From positions 1,371,501 to 1,435,500 of the forward strand of contig OY783199.1 of assembly GCA_963678675.1 (NCBI GenBank): a DNA stretch of 64,000 bases, given 5' to 3'. Below, piece after piece: positions 26,368-37,700 of the stretch. The stretch comes from Xiphydria camelus (taxonomy: Eukaryota; Arthropoda; Insecta; Hymenoptera; Xiphydriidae). Below the pieces are notes generated by a model. The model was not told where the DNA came from. It saw only the letters and a list, made by a program, of their open reading frames with translations, and made no database searches. Made by a program: the position numbers and the translations under genes. Within the stretch, counting starts at the first letter, position 1; the number at the start of each line of letters is the position of its first letter.

Positions 26368-26640
26368 ATGGATAACGACTTTACTCCGGAGGCAACCGTA
26401 AAAATTTTATTCTTCGCGATAGCGCGTGAGCTGTCGGGTGTGAAGGAATGTAAAATCACCCTGCCACGTAAAATATCGTATTCCGATCTCGTGGAAAGAG
26501 TGGTTCGCCGATATCGCTTGGAGAGTATACGCGATAATTTAATTCTGGTTGTAAACGAAGATTTCGTGGCGTCCGACAGCGAACTGAACCTGTCTGAGAA
26601 GGACGTCATCGCGGTGATTCCGCCGCTGAGTGGAGGTTAG
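26368..26640 (+). CDS. Mocs2A: molybdopterin synthase sulfur-carrier (small) subunit MOCS2A
   Basis: MoaD-type ubiquitin-fold protein of 90 aa. Its C-terminal Gly-Gly is thiocarboxylated by MOCS3 and donates sulfur to cyclic pyranopterin monophosphate on the large subunit, in cytosolic molybdenum cofactor synthesis. The sequence shows the family's Ile-Leu-Phe-Phe-Ala start of strand 1, Ala-Arg-Glu-Leu, and an intact terminus Pro-Pro-Leu-Ser-Gly-Gly directly before TAG. The start is ATG 26368 (the GTG three bases upstream is not a eukaryotic start). The MOCS2B start lies 105 bases downstream on the same strand, matching the two-cistron arrangement known for animal MOCS2. A single exon is sufficient. 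Confidence 0.94.
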   Translation: MDNDFTPEATVKILFFAIARELSGVKECKITLPRKISYSDLVERVVRRYRLESIRDNLILVVNEDFVASDSELNLSEKDVIAVIPPLSGG

Positions 26641-26745
26641 TTTTTTTTTCATTCCGCTGTCGCTTTTTCTATTTTCTGCATGCTTTGGTATAAACGGAAG
26701 AGGGTTGTATATCTTTCGACATTTCTGAGTATAGGATAAGTTGAA

Positions 26746-28601
26746 ATGGAAGCTACAAAGGACGTCGTAGAGCTACGGCGATGTAAATTAAACGTAGGGG
26801 AGATAGTAGATTTGGTCACGTCACCTAACTGCGGTGCGATATCTACTTTTGTTGGCACTACACGCGATAATTTCGAATCGAAGAAGGTATAAAACCATGG
26901 ATTATTTTGAAATATTGATTGGACGTTTTTTTTCGAGTTCGCTTACATATTCGCGTGTTCTAGGTCGTTAAGTTAGAGTACGAAGCGTACGAGCCGATGG
27001 CTCTGAAGGAAATGCGAAATCTTTGCGACAAGGTGCGCTCTCGATGGAACATCGAACGTATGGCGATGTATCATCGCCTTGGAGAAGTTCCAGTCTCAGA
27101 AGCAAGCATCATAATAGCGATTTCCTCGCCGCACAGGCAGGACTCCCTTCAGGCTGTTCAGTTTGCTATAGATACGCTAAAAAGTTCTGTACCCATATGG
27201 AAAAAGGAGATATATGATGGCGATGAGCCTCAGTGGAAAATGAACAAAGAGTGTGCGTGGTCGAATAGTAAATAATTGTTATTTTTTTATATAACGACAT
27301 TAGGGAAAGCGGATGTACCTTAAATTGTTAATAAATGTTTGTTTCTATATTACGCGTTCCAGCTTTAAATCAACCCTCCGTCAAAATTAATGTTTGAAAT
27401 CTCTTATCAATAGGCGAGATAAGAAAAGACTCCAAAATCACCACATCTACAACTGAATTTTCTGTAGTTAAGAGCGAGGAATCATCGCGTATTCGAGTAA
27501 AAGACGCTGCTTCTGTGGCTGTATCGAATTGCGATGTATCAGATTCAAGTTTGGTTCAAATTCAGGCGAGCGCAGAGATTTTAAATAGGAGAATACAGAG
27601 ATTCATAGAGAGGAAACGCGAGCAAGTCAATATGGTCAATGTGCAGGAATTCTGCTGTCACAGGTGATAAATTTCGGGTCAATCAGTCATTATTATACCC
27701 CGGTAATCTCCTTATCGCGATCGGTATATCAACGATTGCTATTCATTTCTATTGTAGAGCTCCACGGGACGAGGAGGAAAGTTCTTGCGCGCGGGTAGAT
27801 GCCATTCTCATTCGTCGTAAAGATTCCAAGAGTCACGTGAAAGGTTTGAAATTTATTTTCCGGAAAAAAATGTACGTGTTTCTCGTACTTAACACCCGGT
27901 CGTTTATTATCGCGTGATTATTTCCGGTCAGTTCACAGAGTATCGAATCCGTGGGGTCCTCAAACGGTCGACCCGTCCATGTTCTACAAAACGTCGATTG
28001 ACGCGCCTAGCCAAAACTCCGTTGGTTATTCTTTCGCTTTGGAGGAACGATTGTCCACTACTGAAAATCTGATAGGGATCACTAAGCCTGTTCCGCGGGA
28101 TATTTATCAACGACTTAAAAACATAGAGGATCGAGTGCTGCATCTAGAAAGCATATCACCGGAGTACAAAGATTTCTGGGTGGGTTTTCTTCTGAAAATC
28201 GCTGAAATCCTGCAGTTTCTCGAGTTGAAACTTTTATGAAGGAAAAAACGTTTAATATCGCGCGAGGTACACGTATCAATCTCGATGTGAAGTCAAGAAT
28301 GTCGGCTTTGCTTCAGGTCGCGGAAGGGAACGACGATCTCAAGACTTTCCACAAACCACACCGAAAACGGGTGAGTCACTGTTTCGAATTTATCTAGTTT
28401 TCTCCTCCACTAGTACTTCGACAATCGAACGACAATAATAGTTACGAATACGATCGATTTACAATTATACACGCGAATCCACCGTTCAAACATCTATTTA
28501 GAGAATTAATCAGGGTTGAATGTATGCAGACGTATTCTACCGCCGAACTAGATATGAAGCTGCACGAACTGGAGAACAGATACGCCAAGAAGAGCAAATA
28601 A
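26746..28601 (+). CDS. Mocs2B: molybdopterin synthase catalytic subunit fused to MBIP domain
   Basis: Seven exons: 26746-26886, 26964-27267, 27414-27663, 27758-27843, 27932-28179, 28317-28370, 28530-28601 (384 aa, phases consistent). Residues 1 to ~148 are a MoaE domain with the conserved Gly-Thr-Thr-Arg, His-Arg-Leu-Gly, Ser-Ser-Pro-His-Arg and the Pro-Ile-Trp-Lys-Lys-Glu active-site lysine region. It converts precursor Z to molybdopterin with thiocarboxylated MOCS2A. After a Ser-rich linker, residues ~232-384 match MBIP, a subunit of the ATAC histone acetyltransferase complex: [19 protein letters not shown] and Ile-Ser-Pro-Glu-Tyr. Drosophila has a comparable fusion. Reading through the exon-2 donor (GTAAAT) gives a stop at 27275 and a 150-aa MoaE-only protein. 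Confidence 0.93.
27330..27335 (+). terminator. intronic poly(A) signal in Mocs2B intron 2
   Basis: AATAAA 55 bases after the TAA (27273-27275) reached when intron 2 is not removed. Its use would yield the enzyme-only form of MOCS2B. Confidence 0.55.
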
Positions 28602-28632
28602 CAGATCTCGTGTAAAATATTGTAAACACTCG

Positions 28633-28638
28633 AATAAA
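28633..28638 (+). terminator. distal poly(A) signal of Mocs2B-MBIP
   Basis: AATAAA 32 bases after the stop of the fused protein, giving a very short 3' UTR. Confidence 0.7.
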
Positions 28639-31600
28639 GAAGAGCATTTTTTTAGGACGCTATCAGTGATTCATTCGATGGCGCTTCCCGTTTCGTTTCG
28701 TAGTTCCTTCTCAAGATCGATCAGAGTACAAAAAGTAGTCATTCGAAGAAATAGTATATAGGTAGGGAGAAAGTTGGGTAGCCCGGTCGCTCTGATGGCC
28801 CCTAGTTCTCATGATTAGTAATGATGGATAGGGACCATCACAGTGATCGCTCCGATTTTTTTCTATGCAAAAGCCACCCGTATAGCGGAATCGGCGCGAC
28901 CCTATCATAGATCCTTTACTTCCCGCATGCTCGGAAGCGTACTAATTCACTTTTCGCGTAGTATAGGTATCACGTATTCGCGCGATTAACCGTTATTAAA
29001 ACGGTCCGAGCTCAACATGGACAGCCGGACGATTGTTCCTACAGAAAAGGAAGTAACCGGAGCGGGTCCTCGTTACTGTTTAACGAGCCGAATTGAAAAT
29101 ACAGTGGAAACCCTAATTAATATGCTAGTCGCTGATACATTCGTATTGACCTAACATTAAGTACAGCCAGCACCAAAGACTTTCTTCGAATCTTTTAATC
29201 TTTTATACGCTCCCCCTCTGAAAACGCCTTTTCTATGTGAATTTTCGTCGCTCGATATTTAAACGATACCATCGAATAGACGGACTTGCGTGCGCTAGGA
29301 TTACTAAAGCCGCCATAAATGAAATCGTAGCTTTTGTTTACTCGCAAATTCATTCAGTTACTCAGAACCGATTTTTTTATTGTACGATCTTTCGGTAAAG
29401 CAATCGATTAACGTGTGATAAAACGCGACAAGTGCAGCGACGAGAGATACGCATTAGAATAAATCCCGCGCGGAGTCAACCCGCGAATGACGGTACGATT
29501 TCAAATCGATCGAGGGGTTAAACTTTTGCCTGGGGATGTACGGCGATTAGTTCGCGGTGCGACTGGCAGAGGCAGTCTTGAACAGTCTGCGTCGAGCAGC
29601 CAAATAATGCGGTTGGGTTGTACTGCGTCGCGTCGGATCTTTGCTTCGTTCCCGTGTACTTCCGAGTGATTCGTGCACCGAAAGATGCGTCCGCCGCGGT
29701 AAATTGAGAGAAATCGCGAGGATCTCGTCGAAACGCAGGATCTCGGTGAGTTTAGTCGACAATCCACCGTAATACTTCGCACCGCCCGTTACAGAGGCTT
29801 CGGCGGGCAATGCACGCGGACTGCACGTCGTCTGCCACTGTGACAAGTAACTTTTCTTTATTCCCGGCCGCGATGATTTCAATTGCAGTGCTTTCCTTCT
29901 TTTGAGTTCTCTTCTCTCTCTTTCTCTCTCTATCTCTTTCTCGCGCGAGGTTGACTTTCCGAGACGGCAACGAAGGACATTGAAAACCGTCCTCCGCCTG
30001 CTAAATGACTCAGAGAGCTATGGTTTTCGCATTGACAGCTGGAGCGGTCACTTTCGGCGATGAAGGGAAACGTCACGTTTTCTTCGCTTCCGCCCTATAG
30101 AGGCTTTAAACTGGCTGTATATCGATTCGACCGCGCAACGATTAGCCCGATGATAGGAATTTGTTATTGAATATTTTTTTTTATCCATATTAGACTTCCA
30201 ATAAGCATATTCGATAGCGTGCGTTATATTCACGAAATACCTAGTTTCTAAAATCCTTTTTATTCATAATCGATTCCACGTGCTCGGTTAGTTCGATAAC
30301 TGACGGAACTATTATCTGCAATAGAGCCGCGACGGGTACCCATTGGCGACCTAGTTTGAAATGATTACACGTTTTTTTTTTACGATTATACGTCTCGATC
30401 TATCAAAATAGATCCGTAGCGAGGGCGTATGGTTCGTAAGAAGAGAAATAATTACGATTGACGTACCGACTCCTCGATTGCGATCCGCGCAATGCAGGGA
30501 AGCGATTTATTCGAACGTAAATGTACTAAAAATTGGTGATAAATATAATTTTTTTTGCATATCTGCGACCTGTATCTATCAAATTGAATTTGAATGTAAC
30601 GATACTATGTAGAGTGTACTGTACTATTCCGACCTCGATTGTTGTAATTGTTTCGGAGCAGGGGTGAAGGGAGGGGTGCGCCAGGTATCTGCCTCCCACT
30701 AGAAATTTAATCATGATAACAAGACCAACTCGAGTACTCCGTTTTACCCCATTCTCCCCTATCGTTGTATCGGTCTTTAATACGTAAGCGAAACTGCCGG
30801 TACGAAAGTAGGAACAGCATTAGCAATGACGTTACGGACTAGAGTCAAAGCCTGTGCCTTAGGGTGTAGAACGACCTCGTTCCTGTCGCCTAAGGACATT
30901 TATTAAAGAAGACAGGATGGTGGAGTATGAATTTCAAGCCGACGGAACAATTCGCCGTGTTATTCGCAGAATTTATGTACAACGAATCCCGCGTTCTCAC
31001 CCTTTTATATAACTGTCGGGACGAGTTAAAGGCGCGGCACGTGTCTTCGTGTCGGACGATCGCGTGCAAAATATTTATTATCGCCCACAATCCTGGTTAT
31101 TCGTTCCACGGTGCTCAACTTCTCGCTACGACGGCGTCTGCTTGACGTACAGCAGTTAGAGTTCGATCACGAAATGCATTGCAGGGAGGCGTATGGAGCC
31201 TTTCCGCGGTATAAATAGAAGAACCGCGATACGAACCGTATAGCTGTTCCGGCGGTCTGTGCGCCCTCATTTTTTTTAGTTACAGGAATAGGAAAAATTC
31301 GTAATAATAAATAACTGTTATTAACAAAAATTGTCGTTCGAGTATAGAAGATGTTGGGATATGGAATTAGAGATAACGAAGATAGCAGATGCGGAAGTCG
31401 TCGTTCTCGTCCTCGCTGATTAATTAATTTTCTAATAAGATCATCGACGTACAATTGGGCAGACCCACGCGATTCGGTCGCAGCGCGCGGGTCGTTAATA
31501 TATTTAAATTTCCTCTTCCTCCGCTTACCGGCGTTTTTAAATCGTTCATTAGTTAAGTCGCGCGTTCGTTCGATCGTTACGGTGGTTTATACCTATAGGG

Positions 31601-32211
31601 GCGCGACGTCGACGAATCGGAAATACCTGTTGTTGGTCTACCTCCCTCGTTTCCATGTCAAGTAGAGAACGTCTATATCTCACGATTTGTCGTGTCTTGC
31701 GGGCACGATCGCGGCATTGGAAATTTGCATAGATAGTACTCAAAGCGTTACCGCCTCGACGCATTCTCTTCCACGGCTATCGAGGGGAGTCGTGATTTTT
31801 AAATAAAGTCGCGTGGCGATCTATTCGACGCGAAGCGCCGGGGAACTTTACACCTGCGAATGTGCGTATGTGGTGTAAATCTATATACGTACAACCTGTA
31901 CTGTTCCAAAGGGCTTGGCGAACCAGAACGACTGTGCGTTTCGAAACTGTTTCACACTTCCGGCGCTGGGTTTGCGCGTTCGGGAAAAAGCAGGCTAACG
32001 AGGCGCGCGCTTTTCTAGTATCACGCGGCGTTTTGCATCGAGCGTCTTGTCATCGTTTTTTCTCGAGGTATTCCGCGCGGATTTTTCTATTCACTGGAAC
32101 GCGCGAGGCAAATGAACGGACGGAAGAGATGGATACTTTCAAGAAATGAAACGTACGTTTTAGCATTTTTATCCTCAATTAATAACCCCAGCTAAAATTA
32201 ACGAATACGCA
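28639..32211. other. intergenic region, no gene recognised
   Basis: 3.5 kb between the convergent ends of Mocs2B (+) and the F-box gene (-). Open frames of up to 111 codons (around 29500-29880, 31860-32150) have no recognisable motif and no splice partners that extend them. A modest imperfect hairpin (GATGGCCCCTA/TAGGGACCATC) is at 28794-28844. Confidence 0.5.
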
Positions 32212-33136
32212 TTACAGTGCATCAATAGACACGAACCGATTGCACAGGTAACTGACCAGCACCCTGTACGAATTACCCGCGCGATCCACGGTAAAATAGT
32301 GCAACGGTGCCCAACTCTTGGTACCTCGCAAGCATAATTCCGAGATCTTCCGCCGGTCCTTCTCGGCGATATGCTTGGCATGTTTGGCGAACGTATCGAA
32401 TTGCGCGCCGGTGACCGATACGGAGGCGAATTTTAGTCTGAGCCCCATATCGCCCAGCAGACGATAGAATTTCAGCCCGCGAAATCGCGTGCCGAGGATA
32501 TTGATGGTGTGTAGCCGGCGACAGCGCTCGAGTATGCGGATCAGGTGGAGGGAACGCAGGTAGAGTTCGGAAGTGGAGCCCGTGCAATTGGAGATGTGCA
32601 ACTCCTCGAGATTCTTGTTCGTTACGGAGAGCTGACGAAGAATATCGTCGCTGTCGGGTCTACCGTCTATCCGGAATTTTCTCAACAAGGGCATTCTCTT
32701 CAGCTCGTCCAGCACGGCAGACGTGTCCGCGCCGTTGTTGTTCACCTATAGGAATCGGTTGCGCTCGAGTAGCCGCACTGATATACGAGTATCTACTTAT
32801 TCTCGCTTTATTAGCCAGGGTCAATCGTAAGGCGACTTAAAAGTTGTCGATAGCGCGTCCAGTCTCGAATCTCGTTACCTCGTAAACTCGCCATAGGATG
32901 GGATCGCGCGAGAACCGCTCGAAGAAGGTAGAAACGCGCGCGAGAGCGTGTAAATCTCGATAGGAGAGGTAGGAGAGGATCGCGTAAAGGATTTCCGCAG
33001 GAAGGGAGGCTATGCAGGGATGCCGCCGCCGGGGATTCGTCAGCAATGTGTCCCGCTTATCGATCCTGACGCGTTTCGACGGTCTCTCCGTGCAGTCGCT
33101 GCAGGAGGGCTTCTTGCAGCGTCTTCGCGCGTTCAT
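32212..33136 (-). CDS. F-box protein with short leucine-rich C-terminus
   Basis: Two exons, 33136-32879 and 32745-32212, joined at GAG|GTAACG and CTATAG|GTG in phase 0 (263 aa). A basic N-terminus with a CxxC pair is followed by an F-box at residues ~42-86 (Ser-Leu-Pro-Ala-Glu-Ile-Leu, Leu-Ser-Tyr-Leu, Leu-Trp-Arg-Val-Tyr), which would bind SKP1 and place the protein in an SCF ubiquitin ligase. The rest has RNI-like leucine repeats (Leu-Glu-Glu-Leu-His-Ile-Ser-Asn-Cys), too few for a full FBXL horseshoe. The substrate is unknown and I cannot assign an ortholog. The start ATG at 33136 faces the TTLL5 start 542 bases away. Confidence 0.8.
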
Positions 33137-33678
33137 TTTCGGCGTTTTCCGGCCCCCCCGCGCTCACTTTCGCTTTTACGGCTTTCGTCGACCTTTCACA
33201 TCGTTCGCGCTGCTCGGCGGCGAACGTTACGATGCCCTTTCTAATTTCGCACGTGCCCGCGCATCGATTTAGAAAAACGCGGTCGACGGAGAATTTGGTC
33301 GCCACCGTGACGTGTGACGTCTGTCGTATCGCCGTTTGTTTCGAAATGGGAAGCTGCCGGCGAAAGAGGGAGCCGTCACGTGCATAAGTAATGCGGAGGA
33401 TGTTCGCGAGCTTTCGCTTCCTGCTTCGTCGCGTCGCGACTGCGTCACTGGTCGGCTTATGAATCCGGCGGCTTCGCATTTTATATAGGACGGTGTCAGG
33501 GAGTGGTTTCGATGGGGTGGGATATTTTACGAAATCAAAATTGGAAGTACGTTTGGTGGGACGAAGAGCGTCTCTTCGTACATCCTCGTAAATCATTCTT
33601 ACGCGCAATACGCTGCTCGATTTTGCCAAAAGTTCGACGTGTTCGTAACTTTGAAATTTCAGAAATACCTGAAACGAT
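33137..33678. promoter_or_regulatory. divergent promoter region, F-box gene / TTLL5
   Basis: 542 bases between two outward-facing start codons. The part next to the F-box gene is CpG-rich. A pyrimidine-poor acceptor-like site (TTTCAG, ending 33662) sits 16 bases before the TTLL5 ATG, so TTLL5 may have a non-coding first exon here. A 190-codon minus-strand frame across this stretch starts at TTG and has no domain; I do not call it. Confidence 0.5.
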
Positions 33679-34660
33679 ATGTTGTCTCAAATGAAAAATG
33701 TCTCGTCGGGGAAGTTGGAAGGCAAACGACCAAAGGAACTGATGTCGTCCTCCAGCCTCTCCGGTATGTCCCAATTATCCAATAGCAGCGAAGAGGCGCT
33801 GGAGCCTTTTGTCAATGATTCTCGTAACTCCGAAAAATTAGAAAGGTATGTTATTCGTTCCCTGTAAAAAAAAAAACGGACGAAAGTGCAATTATGTATT
33901 TGCAAAAACGTGTGTGCACCTTATTTTTGCAGTTCAACGAAGGACAAGAGCTCGCAAAATAGCGAGTGGCTGTTGAGCGGACCGTGCAGCAACAAAACCT
34001 CCGTACTACGTTTCAAGTGAGTTTCAGTTTTAATTCGATCGATTTTATCGTTTTCCGACCAAGCCGTAAAAGAGTGATATCAGACGTTTAATAGTGTTAC
34101 CCAGTGATTTGACTTTTTTTATATAGGTGTTCCGCATTGGCGACTCCCCCAGAGAATCCTCCAGCGAAGCAGTTGCACATGACGTACAAAATCTTTCAAA
34201 CGGACACTAAGCTGATTAATTTGCTCCTTCAATCCCACGGCTTCATAGAAGTGAGTAAATCTTTACGCTTTATTTTTAATTCCGCATATCGAACGTATCG
34301 ACCTCGAACATGATTATAGCGTACTAAGTATTTTGTCCTCGCGTTTGTAACGCAACAGTTCCTTGACAGACTTAGATGATACACAGAAGAGATCGAAGTA
34401 TAAAGTGTAAAAACTTTATTGTCCATCGACGCGAATGCCTCGACACTAACACGGCATAATAATTTTTTTTTATTTTCAACTTCAGCAATGATTTTGATGT
34501 ACAAACGAATAACGCGCGATTAATGCGCTCATCAATTTTCAAAGAAAGGCGTGTATTTTGAAATATTTGACTCATGATTACACTTTCCTTCCTGCTGAAG
34601 ATGTAGAAATATTATAGCACGTCATATATTAATACTGCGATGTAATGATGTTTTACATTG

Positions 34661-34706
<46 letters not shown>

Positions 34707-37700
34707 ACGTTTTACTTCTTTCTATCCGCACTAAATCTAAGTACATTTAGGACGAATGTTTTTATTAAGTATTTGGCAGCTCCCTTTTCTTTTTATACGA
34801 ATTATCAATCCACTTATCGTTCCAATAACTATCAATATCTAAGGCTGTTTTGAATGAACTCCGCTTTTTTTTTTTTGAATAACGCAGGGGTATTGCAATT
34901 CACTCGTCGTAGGCGGCTTCAAACTTTTCAAATTTTTGTTCCGCGTGAAATTTTATTTGCACCTCGTAGACGATTTATTCCCGCGTAAAGTACTCGTCAT
35001 GGACGCTGCGCGGTGTGTGGTTCGTACAGTGGTTGCGACGGTAGCACAGCGCGTTCGATTAGTCTTCAGTAGCGCATTGTCAGTGAATGCAATTGCTCCA
35101 GAACCAGTGCGACCCGGGACACAGGTCCACGTCTAAATTTGCTCTGGCGAGCGTGGACCGCAACATTTGCACTCCCTCGCAGTCTAATCCCCAATTCGCG
35201 AGATTGCCGATACGCCGCAGTCTCTTGCAATTCTTGAACATGCTCAAGACGGTAGACGCGGATACCTTACTAGCCTCGTATATGTAAAAACACGTTAGAT
35301 TACGCACAAGACTGTTTTCGTTTTTGTCCGCTCGTCGCGAGGATCTCGATCTCGCGGAGACGGACTGTGGCGGGGAGTTCAGGAGTTTCTCCAGATGCGC
35401 GTTCGTCAGATCGAAGCAGCTGTGTACATGAAGGGCGGATAGCTCCGGCGCGAGCGAGAGGATCTTCGTGATAGCCGCGGCGCTGACCGTGCGGCCCAGT
35501 TGTACATTTCTGAGATGTCTCAGCGCAGGTGGATCCGATCCGTCCGACCAAATAACGTTGGAGCCGTCCTTCGTTAGTATTCTCAAATTCGGACAATTCA
35601 CGAATATCTCCCGCAGATCCAATTGCAGCGGATTTTCGCTGTCCACTATTCGCAGGTGCAGCTCCTGTAGATTTTGCCCGTTGGTGCGCAGGTAATTGTA
35701 GAAGCCATCCAGCCATTCCCTCTTCGCGGGGATGCTGTGGATGCTGAGCGAGGTGACGTAGGGAAACAGTCGCAACGCTTCCGGCGGGTGATAGGGTTCC
35801 GAGATATGAAGTTTCTCCACTCGCGGGCAAGCCTGCGCGAGTAGTTCCAGGCGGGCGGGAGTGGTTCGGCTACTTCGCGCTTGTGTCAGACCAAAGGGAA
35901 CTTTGAAACCGAGCACCCCGCGATTCATGATCTCCACTACCCTTCCCACGTGGCTGTATTCCGCCAACGACTCCAACGTAGGAACGTGCACGAGCGCCAG
36001 AAGCACTCCCGCGCTCGTGACTCCCGTGTTCGCCACGTTCAACACCTTTAGCGTGTCGCAGAGGAAGTTACGGCTTTCGTAATACTCCAGCAGTATTCCG
36101 CGCTTCTCGCTCTTCTCAGTCTTGGAACTCTTCACCTTCAATTTCGAGAGTAGGGCCTTCAATCGTGACCAGCTGGTGGGATCATCCGCGGTACGGTACG
36201 ACACCTTATCCCGCAGTTCCACCTGCAGCAGCAACTGCTTCAGTCCCGCGTCAGAAACTTGTCTGGAACAGGCCACATCCAAGACCACAAGCTTGGGACA
36301 AGCCTTGCCCACTACTTGGAGCACCGCGTCGCTGGCTATGTTGCGTAGGGTCAGTTTTATCAGGTTCTTCATGTTTAGCAATGCCGAACGTAGTAGCTTG
36401 CAGTCCAGCCTGAGCAGGGCTGAGCGAGCTAGTTCTAGTGACTCCAATCCAGTTCCCTCCGTGGCCAGAAGCTTTAAGAGCGAGGTTTGATGGCTACAAC
36501 CGTAATAGCAGCAGAGATTCACCTTTAGGTGCTTTATATCGTGGCCCAGTAGGAGGGCCAGCAAATATAACGGAGCAGGGCCAGAAATCAGGGTTGAACC
36601 GTCAGATGACGGACCGTATAGCATCTTTGAAGTCTCCTCGATGACTTGGGATCGCAAACTGGCTGGCAGAGCATTTACGTAGTACGGTCTGACGTGCCGC
36701 TTCGCAAAAGTTAGAACGTGAGCGGCCGAGGATTCTTGGGAAAGCACCTGGAGACGCCGACATGTTCCGTCGAGCTGCTGGCACACGCGCCCCAAGCTAA
36801 GCCCCTCTAGGGAATTAGGCTGACGGTGGCCCGGCATCTCTTTTTGCTCATTTGCTGTGAATCCAGAAGAAAAAACATGTCTTCGTGGAGTAACGTTCGA
36901 TTGCGTGGAGTGTTATTTGAGATTTTGGAGTACATTTGAGGTTAGCTTCGACGAGGGGAGTCTACGCAAATCAAATCGGCTTACCGCTTCTGCGGAGTAC
37001 GAGCGAAGCGCGCCATTAACGACACTGTGATAATTGTGTCCCTCGCATAAATAACTTTCCCAGTCACTCGGATGTTGCACGCGTCGGCAACTCGCGCGCG
37101 AATCCGCATAAATTCACGTACGGTGTATTTACCCGCGCGTCACTGGTTCACCGCGCAGCCCTGACAGCTCTTCGTAAGACGGAGTCGCGTTACACGAGGA
37201 TCCCGCTCTATCGGCGTATTTGCCAGATACGCAGCGATCTCAGTATTTATCCCATAATAAACGTCTAAATTTATCCGCGGCCTCCTGCTTTTTTATTTGG
37301 TCTTGATAGGAGCGAGAGAGAAAATAAAACAGCGCGGAAGCGCAATCGCGCATGCGAAATCGCAGGGGGTTCCCAGTAGAGTCGCGCCGCTCTTAGCCGC
37401 GGCAAATCCAGCCACTAAGCGGACGCATTGATTTTTAAAACTGCAAATTTGCCCGACACGACCGCGCGCGAATAAGAGAGATCATTAATTATTCAGTGTT
37501 TTCGAAGCATTTGCGAGCTGGCGGTATTCGAGCAGCGTACATTCCCAATTGATATTCTACGCTCTTCGGTTACCGACGCGTGTACCTAAACGGTTGTATC
37601 AACGATTCCTGGCGGTAGTGTTACTGAGGAACGTTGCGAATGTGTACAGGATTATTGGGCGCCAACGATCGAAAAGAGTAGCGATATAATTGAGAATCCC

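Noticed and set aside
28781..28860. Possible microRNA-like hairpin
   Set aside because: Only about 11 pairs with a mismatch in the best stem and poor outer pairing; too weak for a precursor call.
33057..33629. 190-codon minus-strand frame upstream of the F-box gene
   Set aside because: Begins at TTG, overlaps the F-box first exon in another frame and the promoter; no homology.
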